A stretch of DNA of 64,000 nt from Saccharospirillaceae bacterium (GCA_021208685.1 JAJOJJ010000020.1:124001-188000), one strand, 5' to 3'. Counted from the stretch's first letter, positions 47,220 to 57,302 are shown. Notes: generated by a model not told the origin, from the letters alone. Program-made: numbers and translations.

Positions 47220-48159
47220 GGCTCAGCTCCTGTAAGCACTGCTGCCATTGTTGCAGGCAGTGTTGTTGCATTTCCCGAGTGATGGCAACCGAGGAATGAA
47301 ATTTAAGCGCCAGCACCAGTTCGCCGTTGCATTCTGTAACGCCTGTGGCTATCGGGTAATTAGCGCTGCCTGCACCACAGACACCCATAACGCTGTGCGG
47401 ATGGCGTGGCAGTGACCAGTCACCCAGATAACTGAACGAGCCGAGATAGAACTGTGAGCGGCTGATACGCCGGTAAATCAAACGCACACCGGGTTTGCCA
47501 ACCCAGCGGCCGATATGGGCCATTTTCCATAACCACCAGTGTTCTCTGGCGACCAGCTTTGCTTTGACCTGTGCGTGAATCTGTTCGGCACTCTGGTTGC
47601 CATCCACGGCCAGATAAAAACCGGACGATAAATTACTGTGTTCAGGCCCGGCGACAGCGCCGCGAACATTCACCGGATAAAACCACCAGGCGCGGCTTCC
47701 CGCTTGCAGACAGGCAGAAAATACAACCTGATTAAGACAGGCGAAGGTAAGGCTTGCCAGAGAAACCCCGCGGGTTGCCGCCAGCGATTTCAAGCGGCAG
47801 ACTGCGCTGGCATCCAGGCGAACAAAATCGGGGTCGTTCACCATGGGCGCGGCTGGGGTCGGCAATGATTTCCAGTGCACTTTTTTAGGTGTGGGGTCGT
47901 TGCGTTGCCGCCGTACGCTACGCAGGGTCTGCCAGAAACCGGGCTCGCTGAGATCACGGCAATGCGGTAACGGGCTGGCCGGATAGCCTAATTGTTTACG
48001 CATGTGGGCGAGCATGCCAATGCCATCGGTATCGCGATGGCGGAAATGAAACCACTGTGTCTGCTGCTCAGTGCTGTCGTGTAAAAAACAATAAATACGG
48101 TCGGAAATCCCTTGTTCTTCCCGTACCTCGTACCACTGGGCAATATAATCTTTGCGCAT
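47212..48159 (-). CDS. Condensation/acyltransferase-fold protein with HxxxDG motif
   Basis: A 315-residue protein with RHRDTDGIGML near residue 40, where His41 and Asp45-Gly46 fit the HxxxDG active site shared by chloramphenicol acetyltransferase, NRPS condensation domains and wax ester synthases. YPVNVRGAVAG and SNLSSGFYLAV resemble the PxNxR segment of that superfamily. At 315 residues it is about half the usual two-lobe length, so either the N-terminal lobe is reduced or it acts as a dimer. In this operon it is the best candidate to join an activated acyl group to an amine or alcohol. Known members of this branch were not recognised. Confidence 0.65.
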   Translation of the reverse strand: MRKDYIAQWYEVREEQGISDRIYCFLHDSTEQQTQWFHFRHRDTDGIGMLAHMRKQLGYPASPLPHCRDLSEPGFWQTLRSVRRQRNDPTPKKVHWKSLPTPAAPMVNDPDFVRLDASAVCRLKSLAATRGVSLASLTFACLNQVVFSACLQAGSRAWWFYPVNVRGAVAGPEHSNLSSGFYLAVDGNQSAEQIHAQVKAKLVAREHWWLWKMAHIGRWVGKPGVRLIYRRISRSQFYLGSFSYLGDWSLPRHPHSVMGVCGAGSANYPIATGVTECNGELVLALKFHSSVAITREMQQHCLQQWQQCLQELSHA

Positions 48160-48169
48160 AAATTCCCCG

Positions 48170-49261
48170 TTAAAGTCGGCTGATTTCCGGATATTGCAAG
48201 CGGCTTAAATCCAGTTGCTGCACCAGTTTCGGTTGATAGGTGGCAATAAAATTGCGGCTTTTTAACGCATGGCCGCGATAACTTCGGGCAACCTGAAGCA
48301 GTGGGTCCCGGTTATCAAAACCGCAGGCCAGGGCCTGTGCATTGCGTTCTTGTGCCGCCTTACGGATGGTCTTTAACAGCCGGGCAAAGCGTTGCGGATC
48401 ATTCTGTTTAACCACCACGCTGTGCAGCATCAGATAATGATTGAGCGAATTAATGGCGGGTAATGCCAGGTGTCCGGTCAGCCGGGTAAGGCTGTTATAG
48501 AGTAGCCGCACATGACGCAGCAGCGGTGTATAACCACTGATGCGCGTTTGCTTGAAATCTTTCTGATCCCAGAGGCCTGCCAGTGCGGTAATTTCTCCCT
48601 GTTCCCGCAGAATAAAAAAATCGCAGATTTTAATATTGCGGTAGTAGGGGTCATCGCTGCCGATGCGGGAAAAATCGTAACAGGGGTAAAACTGCTTGCT
48701 GGCGGCTTCACGGTCAAAAAATGCCTGCATCTCTTCAATATCATCCGTTCCGGCAGGATGGATTAAAGGATCATTCGCGATAGTTTTTTTCCGCCGCAGG
48801 CTGATCAGGCAGGTGGTAAACATTCCGGCAGGCAGGTAGTGCGGCAGGCTGTTGCGGCCACTGCCAACGGTACTCAGTGAGGCGCGGTTTTCATCAAGAA
48901 TGACGGTTTGCATCCACTCGTGCTGCATCTGCTGACGATAGGTACCAAATAACCGATACAGGGTTCGCCCACCCTGAAAATCCGGGTGAATACGCAGGTC
49001 GCTGCCATAACGGACCGTCGTTGGCTGGCCATTAATAAATACCCGGCGCTGGCCGATGCTGAACGTGGCAATGATGCCATGGCCGGGTTTTTCCATAACC
49101 CATATGTCCGGTTGTTCATTACTCACGGCGGCGGCGTAAAAATAATCCGGATGACGTTCAAACGTAAGCCGGATGCTGCCCTGTTGTGCGGTTGCGGCCA
49201 GCAATCTGAGCAGCGCGGGAGAATCCTCTGTGCTGGCCGGACGAATGCAATAGCTGCTCAC
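48170..49261 (-). CDS. GNAT-family N-acyltransferase-like protein
   Basis: A 363-residue protein with an N-terminal GNAT-type fold (about 1-160: IRPASTEDSPALLRLLAA and GSDLRIHPDFQGGRTLYRLF with the acyl-CoA pyrophosphate loop) and a second half (about 165-350) that looks like a repeat of the fold. Starts with GTG, overlapping the GH3 stop as GTGA, so translation is coupled. It probably moves an acyl or acetyl group in the same pathway as the GH3 enzyme. The substrate is unknown. Confidence 0.72.
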   Translation of the reverse strand: MSSYCIRPASTEDSPALLRLLAATAQQGSIRLTFERHPDYFYAAAVSNEQPDIWVMEKPGHGIIATFSIGQRRVFINGQPTTVRYGSDLRIHPDFQGGRTLYRLFGTYRQQMQHEWMQTVILDENRASLSTVGSGRNSLPHYLPAGMFTTCLISLRRKKTIANDPLIHPAGTDDIEEMQAFFDREAASKQFYPCYDFSRIGSDDPYYRNIKICDFFILREQGEITALAGLWDQKDFKQTRISGYTPLLRHVRLLYNSLTRLTGHLALPAINSLNHYLMLHSVVVKQNDPQRFARLLKTIRKAAQERNAQALACGFDNRDPLLQVARSYRGHALKSRNFIATYQPKLVQQLDLSRLQYPEISRL

Positions 49262-50895
49262 AGTACAGCCTCAGCTTCTGTTTCGCTGTTATGAGGTATG
49301 GTATTGAGCAGTTCAGCGGCGGCCGGGCACAGTAATAATGGCTCTGCTTTAATATTCCCGGCCACCGCACCGCTTTGCAGACGCAGCTGCGTATAAAGGG
49401 TCATGGCGTTGTCGCAGAGAATCACGCGTGACGGACTCAGCTGACCGAGCTCGCGGGCCAGCTGATAATGGAAATGCTCCTGTAATAATACCTCCAGCCG
49501 TTGCTGGGTTTCGGTCTCTAATTCCTGACCGCCACTGGCCAGCAGAACATAGGTTGCATGTTGCAAACCGTTTCCTGCCGGAACCGCGAGCAGTGACACC
49601 GGTTGCAGCGGCAGCACCGCTGTCAGGGCGCTGAATATATTCAGCACGGCTTGCGGCGACATTTTTTCGCCAACCATATCCGTACCGGACAAACGACTGA
49701 TAAAGCGCAGTGTCGGGCATTGACGGATAAAGCCATCAACCACTAAACGGTCATTGGTGCGATAGCGCAGCAAACCGTTGGCCGTGGTAATGATTGGCCT
49801 GACCTGCATTCCCGGCTGTAATTCCCAGCTGAATAAAATCTGCCGGTTATCGAGATTTTCAAATTCGTAAAAATGACTTTCCAGCGCCAGTGGATAGCTC
49901 TCACCATAAGGAATGGTGACGACCCCTTCGGTAGCCCACAGCCCTTTTCCCTGAAAGGCACTGTGCGCAAATACGGTCTGCAATTGTTTGGCCCAGGGCT
50001 CGGATGACGACGTATCCCAGGCGCTGATTAATGCCAGTTCAGGCCATAATTTCCGGGTGATTTCAGAATTCAGTGTGCCGTCCCACTCGCGCAACAGCGC
50101 CGCATTAAACCGGCTGCGCGGCGCCGTTAAATGTGCCAGCCCCTGATGTTGTACTGACCATTTTCCCTGTTCCAGAACCTGAGCAACCGCCATGCGCTGT
50201 TGTGCCAATTGCTCCAGCAGGCTGAGCAGAAACGTCGGGCTCCAGACCGACATCAGTGTCAGATCGCGGGCGGCGCATAAATAACAGAGTGAGGCAAACA
50301 GTGACTGTTCGGATGTCGGTGCCAATGATACGGCTTGTGGCACGGCCATCGTGCGGTTCATAAATAACCGCTTCCACCACGGCAGTAATTGCAGATCGTC
50401 ATTTACGCTGCTGGCGGCGCTGCGTAATTCGCCCGGCACCCACGATAATGACCAATAATGCCGCCCCTTGCGAATGGCAGGATAGCGGCTGTACAGGTCG
50501 GCCATCCATGGATTAATAGCCTGATCCAGTTCATGGAGAAACTCCGGTGGATAAGGAATCCATTTCATCTGCGCGGTTGAGCCACTGGTTGGCTGGTAGC
50601 GCTGGCACAATTCCGTGGTCAGAATGCATTCACCGGAAGAGCGTTGCTGGTTAATGGCATGGTGCCAGTCTTCATAGTCAGTTACTGGCACCCTCTGACG
50701 GAATTCTTCGACGCTGGTTGCCAGAGTCAGGCCACGCTGATAGCCACTGTCGGAACCGGAAACGACCGCCATGATGCGCTGAAAACGCGCCAGTTGCGCA
50801 GTCTTCAGCGATTCAGTGGCGCGTAAAAAACGCTGCTGTCCGTTACGGCTCAGACGGTAGGAAATGGTGTGCAGCAGATGAGTCGTTATATTCAT
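49258..50895 (-). CDS. GH3-family acyl-adenylate/amide synthetase
   Basis: A 545-residue protein of the GH3 superfamily, best known from plant auxin- and jasmonate-amino acid synthetases. The ATP-binding loop QPTSGSTAQMKWIPY (101-115), the middle ALISAWDTSSSEPWAK, WATEGVVTIPYGESYPL and RYRTNDRLVVDGF are present in family order, with the C-terminal lid domain from about 420. Such enzymes adenylate a carboxylic acid and pass it to an amine or thiol. Bacterial members occur in siderophore and amide-lipid pathways. The ATG follows AAGGAGA. It is the second gene of the six-gene operon and the likely activating step. Confidence 0.82.
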   Translation of the reverse strand: MNITTHLLHTISYRLSRNGQQRFLRATESLKTAQLARFQRIMAVVSGSDSGYQRGLTLATSVEEFRQRVPVTDYEDWHHAINQQRSSGECILTTELCQRYQPTSGSTAQMKWIPYPPEFLHELDQAINPWMADLYSRYPAIRKGRHYWSLSWVPGELRSAASSVNDDLQLLPWWKRLFMNRTMAVPQAVSLAPTSEQSLFASLCYLCAARDLTLMSVWSPTFLLSLLEQLAQQRMAVAQVLEQGKWSVQHQGLAHLTAPRSRFNAALLREWDGTLNSEITRKLWPELALISAWDTSSSEPWAKQLQTVFAHSAFQGKGLWATEGVVTIPYGESYPLALESHFYEFENLDNRQILFSWELQPGMQVRPIITTANGLLRYRTNDRLVVDGFIRQCPTLRFISRLSGTDMVGEKMSPQAVLNIFSALTAVLPLQPVSLLAVPAGNGLQHATYVLLASGGQELETETQQRLEVLLQEHFHYQLARELGQLSPSRVILCDNAMTLYTQLRLQSGAVAGNIKAEPLLLCPAAAELLNTIPHNSETEAEAVL

Positions 50896-50905
50896 GAGAT
50901 TCTCC

Positions 50906-51649
50906 TTACTGCAATGCATTACGCCGGTTGCTGATCTGCTTACGGAAAAACCCGATAAAGGAACGGCTGCAGACTTCGCCGACGCAGGGCAGTTCTGTTC
51001 CGCGCCGCCAGGAGGGGTTGGCATCATCAAAAAAGCGGATTTTTGCGTTGGTTTGACGCATACCGTCGGTAATGTCGGCAACATCGCCCTTCAGGTGTTG
51101 CGAGTGATCACCAAAATCGAGCAGGCGGTTTTTACGATCGTAATAATCCGGAAATAGTTTTTCGCAGTACTGGTCGATAACGCCGACCAGACTTTTATTA
51201 CGATTATCATGGCTGGGATAATGACGGACAAAATTATTGGCCAGCAGCAGGTAGGTTTTGTAGCCTTTGGAAATCAGTAGCCAGAATATACGCGTGCCGG
51301 GACGGGTTAATTTCAGCTTCAGCATGCGCAGCGCAAAAGCGTGTTGCAGTGCTTTATTTCCCCAGTAATCTTTTTCCAGAATGGTGTCGCCACTGAATAC
51401 GCCAATGGCTTTTCGTTTGCCATAATTCAGTGGCACTTCGGTCCAGGTGCTGAAGCCAACGACCCGCTGACCGTATTTTTCTGACAGCAGAAATACTCCG
51501 CTTTTCCGGCTCATATCCCGGACAAAGGTTTCCAGATCGGTATTGGCATAGTAACGGGAAAATACCCGGTACATATTGCGCAGATCTTTTACTGATATCT
51601 GCTCTACTGGCAGAAAACGACAGGTTAGGGCCCGTTTATTCTGAGTCAT
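50906..51649 (-). CDS. GNAT-like protein, first gene of the GH3 cluster
   Basis: A 247-residue protein with weak GNAT-like character: an N-terminal helix-rich part (VEQISVKDLRNMYRVFSRYY), GVFLLSEKYGQRVVGFSTWT as the central sheet, and the SGDTILEKDYWGNKAL loop where acyl-CoA would bind. No exact family is recognised. The ATG at 51649 has AGGAA upstream; an in-frame start 13 codons earlier lacks support. It heads the operon, and GH3 starts 10 bases after its stop. Codon use does not differ strongly from the rest of the operon. Confidence 0.65.
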   Translation of the reverse strand: MTQNKRALTCRFLPVEQISVKDLRNMYRVFSRYYANTDLETFVRDMSRKSGVFLLSEKYGQRVVGFSTWTEVPLNYGKRKAIGVFSGDTILEKDYWGNKALQHAFALRMLKLKLTRPGTRIFWLLISKGYKTYLLLANNFVRHYPSHDNRNKSLVGVIDQYCEKLFPDYYDRKNRLLDFGDHSQHLKGDVADITDGMRQTNAKIRFFDDANPSWRRGTELPCVGEVCSRSFIGFFRKQISNRRNALQ

Positions 51650-51725
51650 TGAAATCCATTCCTTATTCAGGGCAAAACAAATCCGCATTACCGGAGCGGG
51701 TAATGTCGGCGGGTAATTGTTTTAT

Positions 51726-51754
51726 GCGATATAAGTACGAATGTTCTATATCGC
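51726..51754. promoter_or_regulatory. Inverted repeat upstream of the GH3 operon, candidate operator
   Basis: GCGATATA, 13 bases, TATATCGC: perfect 8-base arms centred about 90 bases before the first gene of the operon. The spacing suits a dimeric regulator contacting two major grooves. No regulator gene is adjacent. Confidence 0.5.
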
Positions 51755-52135
51755 CAGTCTGAAGCGATTATTCGTGCTGGATATGGGTCTGAAATGCTGT
51801 CATAAGATCACCGTGAGAATGAATGGTTTTTTAAAGTTCTGCTGTCAGCAGGCCCTGATATAATTTTTATTATCCTATTTTGCTGTGGCCTCTGAGGAAT
51901 GAAATCTCTCAATATTAAGGTTGTCAGCAGCAATATATTCAGGCGCTGGGATTGAAACATAAGTGCGGCTTTTCAGTTAGCGTGATTTATATTAAACGAA
52001 ATAGTTGGCACGAATTGCCCATGAATGTAAGGCTTTCGAGTCTTTATATGGTACTAAGGTTTATATTCTTATCGCCAATAAGTAGGAAAGGTATCCGGCA
52101 TATAACGCGGTATATCCCGGTTGCTTTTTACCAGA

Positions 52136-52158
52136 CAGGGCCTGCTTAACAGGCCCTG
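52136..52158. terminator. Hairpin after the ydbH-like gene
   Basis: CAGGGCCTG, loop of five, CAGGCCCTG, 13 bases after the ydbH stop. No T run follows on the minus strand, so its terminator activity is uncertain. Confidence 0.45.
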
Positions 52159-52170
52159 ATAACCTATGAA

Positions 52171-54985
52171 TTATTCTGAGGTGCCCTGATATTTTCCTTC
52201 CAGACGGCTGATCACATCCTGCGTTACGCGCAGGCTTTCGAGTAAATCCAGTAAGTTGTATTCCAGATTTACGTTCAGGTGAGTGGCCTGGCCACCAAAA
52301 AAATCCGGATTTTTTCCCTGAAATTGCAGGCCCAGATTCAGAGCCCCGTCAGGTTGATACTGAATGTTGGTTTGCAGCTTATCGTAGTGAAAATTCTGCA
52401 GCAGTTGCATGGCCAGGCCAACGGTCTGATCCGATTGCTGCAGTGCTTCTGAGGTGGCGTTCTGGTAGCGGATAACGCCGCCGGGGGCGCGGGCAAATAA
52501 GCTGCCGCCGGGAATCTGTGCGCCTTCTTTGGTTAATACTATCGGCAGTACGCCGTCGAGGGTGCCGCTGGCTTCTACTTCGGATTTTGGTTCCAGGGCG
52601 GCAATCTGCGCCAGCTGAATGTGTTCCAGCTCAATACCAAAGGCGTTGATGTCTTTGCGTGTATCAAAGCGGATTAACGGGGTATGCACGCGGCCACCGA
52701 GAACGTCGGTGTGCATTTCATAAATCTCGGCCAGTGCGTAAGAAAAATCGGCGGGTATGCGCGTCTGGCTGCGTGCCAGTATGTCTTTTAATTCGATGCC
52801 GGGGTTCAGGCTTTTGCCGCTGATTTGTGCGTCGAGCAGGTAGTCGCCGCTGAATGGACGGCGCAGGGCAATCAGGGCATTCCATTGTTCAAGGCCGATG
52901 CTGTTGTCATAGACGGCGCTGATATGATCGCTGCGCAGCATCAGGTCGGGTTTGATCTGCCAGACGTTATCAATCTGCTGCCAGTCGATCCAGCCTTGTC
53001 CGGCCAGTGCGCCATTTAAAAATTCGAGTTTGGTCAGAGCCGTCATTTCCGGCAGGTTGAGCTTGTCCCAGTTCAGTGCCAGATCGTCGAGGTGCCATTG
53101 CAGGCTGCCCCGTTGCTGTTGCAGGTCGTGTTGTAATTGCATCCGCAGCTGCAGCTGGTTACCGGCGCCACTGAGTTGCAGCTCGCCATTCAGCCGTTGC
53201 TGTGGTGTGTCGTTCTGTTGAGCGTCCTGCAATGAATAGAGCAGTTTTATTGGCCCGCTGGCGCTGAGTTCGGGGATTGGCCAGCCCTGCCAGCGCGATT
53301 TGGCCAGCTGCAGCTGAATATCGCACTGACCGCTGAACACCGTTTGCAGCGCAATCAGCAACGAGGTGCCGGGAGCCGGGCGACAGCTGAATTCGCTGGT
53401 TTGCAAATGCAGGAAGCTGTCAGCCCCCTGCTGTATGTGCCAGGGTTTTACGGTCAGGTGCAGGGCGTCGCTGTGCAGGCTGCTACCGTTGTTTTCGCTG
53501 TTCAGGTTGCCATGAATATACAGCGTGGGCAGCAGCTGAAATTCCAGTGGCGGTAATTGCCAGCCTTCGGGAGCGGTTAACTGCAACCGGTTGCTGATGC
53601 CGGGAATGCTGCTCAGTTGCCAGTCGCCGCTGGCATCGAGCAGGACGATAAGTTCACCCTGGCTGTGCAGGCTTTGCAGCGGCAGATCCGGTGTCTGCGC
53701 ACGGATATTGATATCCAGCGGCAACACCAGACTGAGGGCGCTGCCCTGTTGCCAGTTCAGCGCCGGAGTCAGATTAAACTGTGCCAGCAGTTGTTGGCCG
53801 TCTGCGCTTTGCAGGCGGTTCTGCAGCTGGCCTTCCGCTTCACAGAGGCTGAGTGCAGCGTTGCAGTGGCCACTCAGCTGTTGCCCGCTGCTGAGGGTGA
53901 GCGGTTGCTGGCTGTTGGGCAGAACATCACTCAGCTGCAGCCTTTGTTGCTCGCTGCGCAATTGCCACTGCCAGTCCGCGGCGCTGTCGGCTTTGTTCAG
54001 GGTCAGGTGCCAGTCGCCGCTCTGCCAGTGCATATTGTCGGCCAGTGGCCGTTGCCGGGTTGTCAGGCCGGCGCTGAGGCTGAGGCTCAGATCCTGTGGT
54101 AAGTAAGCGCGGTTTGGCAGTTCCAGCCGGGCGCTGAGTTGCAGTTGGCTGAGCGGCAGAGGCAGCCCTGCAAGCTGTGGTAAGCGTTCACTCAGGGCGG
54201 CAAAGTCGAGGCGCTGATCCAGCGTCAGGCGGGTGCTGCCGGTATCCTGTTCGACATGGCCATACTGCTGAACCAGCAGCTGGCTCTGTTCCGCAACCAT
54301 CAGCAGCCAGTCACCGCTGTGCTGCAGCTGCAGCTCGATCTGCCACGGCAGTGGCAGGTTGTCGAGCTGGGCGTTGCCATGAATGCGCCACTGCTGTGGC
54401 GTCAGGCTGGCGCTGAGTTCGGCCACTGCCGCAGGGTGTTGCAGCACAATATGGTCAATGCTGACCCGTTCCAGCGGCAGTTGCAGCCATTGGCTGAATT
54501 GCGGTATTTCGAGCAATTGGCTGAGCTGTTCGCGCGCGGCATTACCGGCATTATGGGCGGCCACTGCCGCAACTTTGCGTGCACTTTCGTCCGGCAGGCT
54601 GAGGTGCAGTGCAGCGAGACTGAGGGTTGTTAAGCGCCCCTGCAGTAATTGCGCTGGCTGATAACGCAGGTCGAGATCGGTGAGCTGAATCAGACTGCCA
54701 TCAGCCAGCGGCAGTTGCAGTGTGCTCAGGTGAAACTGATGCCAGCTGAATGTTTCAATCTGCACCACCACCTTGCTGCCGGGGGGCCGCCGCATCGGCC
54801 AGCAGGTCGGGCAGCCAGCGGTTCAGCGCCGGTTTGAGCAGGGCAGGCAGAACGCTCAGCAGCAGCGCAATCAGCACCATCGCTGATAACAGAGTCAGCA
54901 GTATGCGCAGCAGCAGCCTGGGCAGGCGGACCGGTGTCAGCCATGTGTTAAGGGCGTGCAGCAATCCTTTGCCGGGTACGTGCAT
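52171..54985 (-). CDS. YdbH-like AsmA-family envelope protein, disrupted by a +1 indel
   Basis: A large protein of the AsmA/TamB-like group implicated in lipid transport between the membranes. The N-terminal part, starting MHVPGKGLLHALNTW, has one membrane helix (about 21-50). It is in a different frame from the long body; one extra G in the run at 54781-54786 (C on the coding strand) causes the shift. Repaired, the junction reads LADAAAPGSKVVVQIETFSW and the protein has about 937 residues. The rest is repetitive beta-strand, Gln- and Leu-rich, as expected for a groove-forming repeat. The C-terminal part (GTLDGVLPIVLTKEGAQIPG) matches the YdbH end. ynbE and ydbL, partners in E. coli, are not downstream. 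It starts 5 bases after rpiA. Confidence 0.8.
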
Positions 54986-54990
54986 GCGGG

Positions 54991-55665
54991 TTATTCCGCC
55001 TTAATGGTCTGGACGCCATTCTGGGTGCCGAGCAGCAGCACGTCGGCCGGACGCAGGGCAAACAGACCGTTGGTGACAACGCCGGTAATCTGGTTGATTT
55101 TGCTTTCCAGTTCGATGGCTGACGCAATAAACAGGTTGTGCACATCCAGAATGCAGTTGCCGTTGTCGGTAATCACACCTTCGCGGTAAACCGGGTCGCC
55201 GCCCAGTTTGACCAGTTCACGGGCGACATGGGAGCGTGCCATGGGAATCACTTCGACTGGCAGCGGGAAGGCACCCAGACGGTTCACCAGTTTGGTTTCA
55301 TCGGCGATACAGATAAATTCTCTGGCCACGGCAGCGACGATTTTTTCGCGGGTTAATGCCGCACCGCCGCCTTTGATCATTTCCAGATGGCGGTTGATTT
55401 CGTCGGCACCGTCAATGTAGAAGTCAAGATTGCTGACGTTGTTCAGATCGTAAACCGGAATGCCATGATCGCGCAGACGCTGGGCCGAGGCTTCGGAGCT
55501 GGCAACGGCACCATCAAACAGATGTTTGTGGTCGGCCAGAGCGTCAATAAAGCAGTTGGCGGTAGAGCCGGTGCCGACCCCGATGATGCTGTTGTCGCTG
55601 ATGTGTGGGCGGATATAGTCGGCGGCGGCGATGCCTGTGGCGCGTTTCAGTTCGTCTTGTGTCAT
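54991..55665 (-). CDS. rpiA: Ribose-5-phosphate isomerase A
   Basis: Interconverts ribose 5-phosphate and ribulose 5-phosphate in the pentose phosphate pathway. The 224-residue chain has [15 protein letters not shown] (phosphate loop), the catalytic IDGADEI and [14 protein letters not shown]. Length is normal. It is divergent from ilvA, the same arrangement as in Pseudomonas, and precedes the ydbH-like gene in a likely operon. Confidence 0.97.
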   Translation of the reverse strand: MTQDELKRATGIAAADYIRPHISDNSIIGVGTGSTANCFIDALADHKHLFDGAVASSEASAQRLRDHGIPVYDLNNVSNLDFYIDGADEINRHLEMIKGGGAALTREKIVAAVAREFICIADETKLVNRLGAFPLPVEVIPMARSHVARELVKLGGDPVYREGVITDNGNCILDVHNLFIASAIELESKINQITGVVTNGLFALRPADVLLLGTQNGVQTIKAE

Positions 55666-55784
55666 GATGGCAGCTCGGGCTTATGATGTGTCAGGTGCAG
55701 CGAATTATATGCGCTGATGCGTTACAATGCTCACCTCTGAGTGCCTCCCGCACCGATTTTTTCAGTCTGTTTGGAATACCCGGC

Positions 55785-57302
55785 ATGCTTAACGATTACC
55801 TTAAGAAAATTCTCGCCGCCCGCGTGTACGATGTTGCTATCGAGTCGCCGCTGCATATTGCTCCCTTCCTGAGTGAACGGCTGGGCAACCGGATTTGGGT
55901 AAAGCGTGAAGATCAGCAGGTGGTTTACTCATTCAAACTGCGCGGTGCCTACAACAAAGTGGTGCAGCTGACCGAAGAAGAAAAGGCCAAGGGAGTGGTA
56001 GCGGCTTCTGCCGGTAACCACGCGCAGGGGCTGGCGCTGGCGGCACAGAAGCTGGGTATTAAAGCTACGATCGTTATGCCGCGCACCACGCCCGATATTA
56101 AAGTGAAATCGGTTAAAGCCCGTGGCGCCAAAGTGGTGTTGCAGGGGGATGCGTTCGACGATGCTTTTGCCTATTCGCAAAAGCTGGTTGAAGAAAAAGG
56201 CATGACCTATATCCATCCCTACGATGACCCGGAAGTGATTGCCGGACAAGGCACCATCGGAATGGAAATCCTGCGTCAGCTCAGTGGTCCGGTGGATGCG
56301 ATTTTTGTTCCGGTCGGTGGTGGCGGTCTGGCGGCCGGTGTCGCGGCGTATATCAAAGCACTGCGTCCGGAAATTAAAGTGATTGGCGTTGAGAGTACAG
56401 AGTCCGCCAGTCTGGCGGCAGCACTGGCGGCCAAAAAGCGCGTTATTCTGCCGCAGGTCGGCATTTTTGCTGATGGTGTGGCCGTGGCTCAGATCGGTAA
56501 AAACACCTGGGAAATCTGCAAAGATTATATCGACGAGGTTATTACCTGCACGCCGGATGAAATCTGCGCCGCCATTAAAGACGTGTTCGACGATACCCGT
56601 GCTGTGTGTGAACCAGCCGGTGCATTAAGCATTGCCGGGGTAAAAAAATACGTTGAGCGTGAAGGCTGCGAGAATCAGAATCTGGTGGCGATTTTAAGCG
56701 GTGCCAACGTCAATTTTGATCGCTTACGTTATATCTCAGAAGTGGCGGAAATCGGTGAGGGCCGGGAAATTATTCTGGCGGTGACGATTCCGGAGCAGCC
56801 GGGCAGTTTCCAAAAATTCTGCAGTTTAATCGGCAAGCGTCCGATTACCGAATTTAATTACCGTTACGGTGATGACAGTCAGGCGCAGATTTATGTTGGC
56901 GTTAAGGTGAGTGCTGAGCCAGGTGCGCGTCAGGCATTGCTGGATGAGCTACACGTCGGCAATTATCCGGTGCTGGATATTACCGATAATGAAATCGCAA
57001 AATATCATATTCGCCATATGGTTGGGGGACATGCACCGGCATCGGTATGCGATGAGCGGGTTTACCGTTTTGAATTCCCTGAGCGTCCGGGCGCTCTGCT
57101 GAATTTCCTGCGCAAGCTGGGCAAGCACTTCAATATCTCGCTGTTCCATTACCGTAATCATGGGGCGGCATATGGCCGGGTGTTGGTTGGATTGCAGGTC
57201 GGTGAAGACAAACAGCAGCAGTTGCACAGCTTTCTGGATGAGCTGGGTTATGGCTATTGGGACGAAACCGATAATACGGCCTATCAGCTGTTTTTGCGTT
57301 AA
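55785..57302 (+). CDS. ilvA: Biosynthetic threonine ammonia-lyase (threonine dehydratase)
   Basis: PLP enzyme converting threonine to 2-oxobutanoate, the first committed step to isoleucine. The 505 residues comprise a catalytic fold-type II domain (1-320) with the PLP lysine in YSFKLRGAYNK, the phosphate-binding VPVGGGGLAAGVA, and two C-terminal ACT-like domains (about 325-410 and 420-505) for isoleucine feedback. That length marks the regulated form rather than the shorter catabolic enzyme. Start MLNDYLKKIL matches the family; an upstream in-frame codon would overlap the divergent rpiA promoter. Confidence 0.96.
   Translation: MLNDYLKKILAARVYDVAIESPLHIAPFLSERLGNRIWVKREDQQVVYSFKLRGAYNKVVQLTEEEKAKGVVAASAGNHAQGLALAAQKLGIKATIVMPRTTPDIKVKSVKARGAKVVLQGDAFDDAFAYSQKLVEEKGMTYIHPYDDPEVIAGQGTIGMEILRQLSGPVDAIFVPVGGGGLAAGVAAYIKALRPEIKVIGVESTESASLAAALAAKKRVILPQVGIFADGVAVAQIGKNTWEICKDYIDEVITCTPDEICAAIKDVFDDTRAVCEPAGALSIAGVKKYVEREGCENQNLVAILSGANVNFDRLRYISEVAEIGEGREIILAVTIPEQPGSFQKFCSLIGKRPITEFNYRYGDDSQAQIYVGVKVSAEPGARQALLDELHVGNYPVLDITDNEIAKYHIRHMVGGHAPASVCDERVYRFEFPERPGALLNFLRKLGKHFNISLFHYRNHGAAYGRVLVGLQVGEDKQQQLHSFLDELGYGYWDETDNTAYQLFLR

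Larger units (their letters stand above)
51650..52170. other. AT-rich 520-bp intergenic region upstream of the GH3 operon
   Basis: No convincing gene; a 65-codon plus-strand frame has no protein-like pattern. The region holds the operon promoter, an inverted repeat at 51726, a hairpin at 52136 and two copies of CAGGCCCTGATA (51849 and 52150). Its low GC contrasts with both flanks. Confidence 0.5.

Noticed and set aside
52004-52020. Possible sigma-54 promoter TTGGCACGAATTGCC
   Set aside because: The GG and GC elements are 8 rather than 10 bases apart, and no gene follows on that strand.
51952-52149. 65-codon plus-strand frame in the AT-rich gap
   Set aside because: No ribosome-binding site, no protein-like composition and no family pattern.
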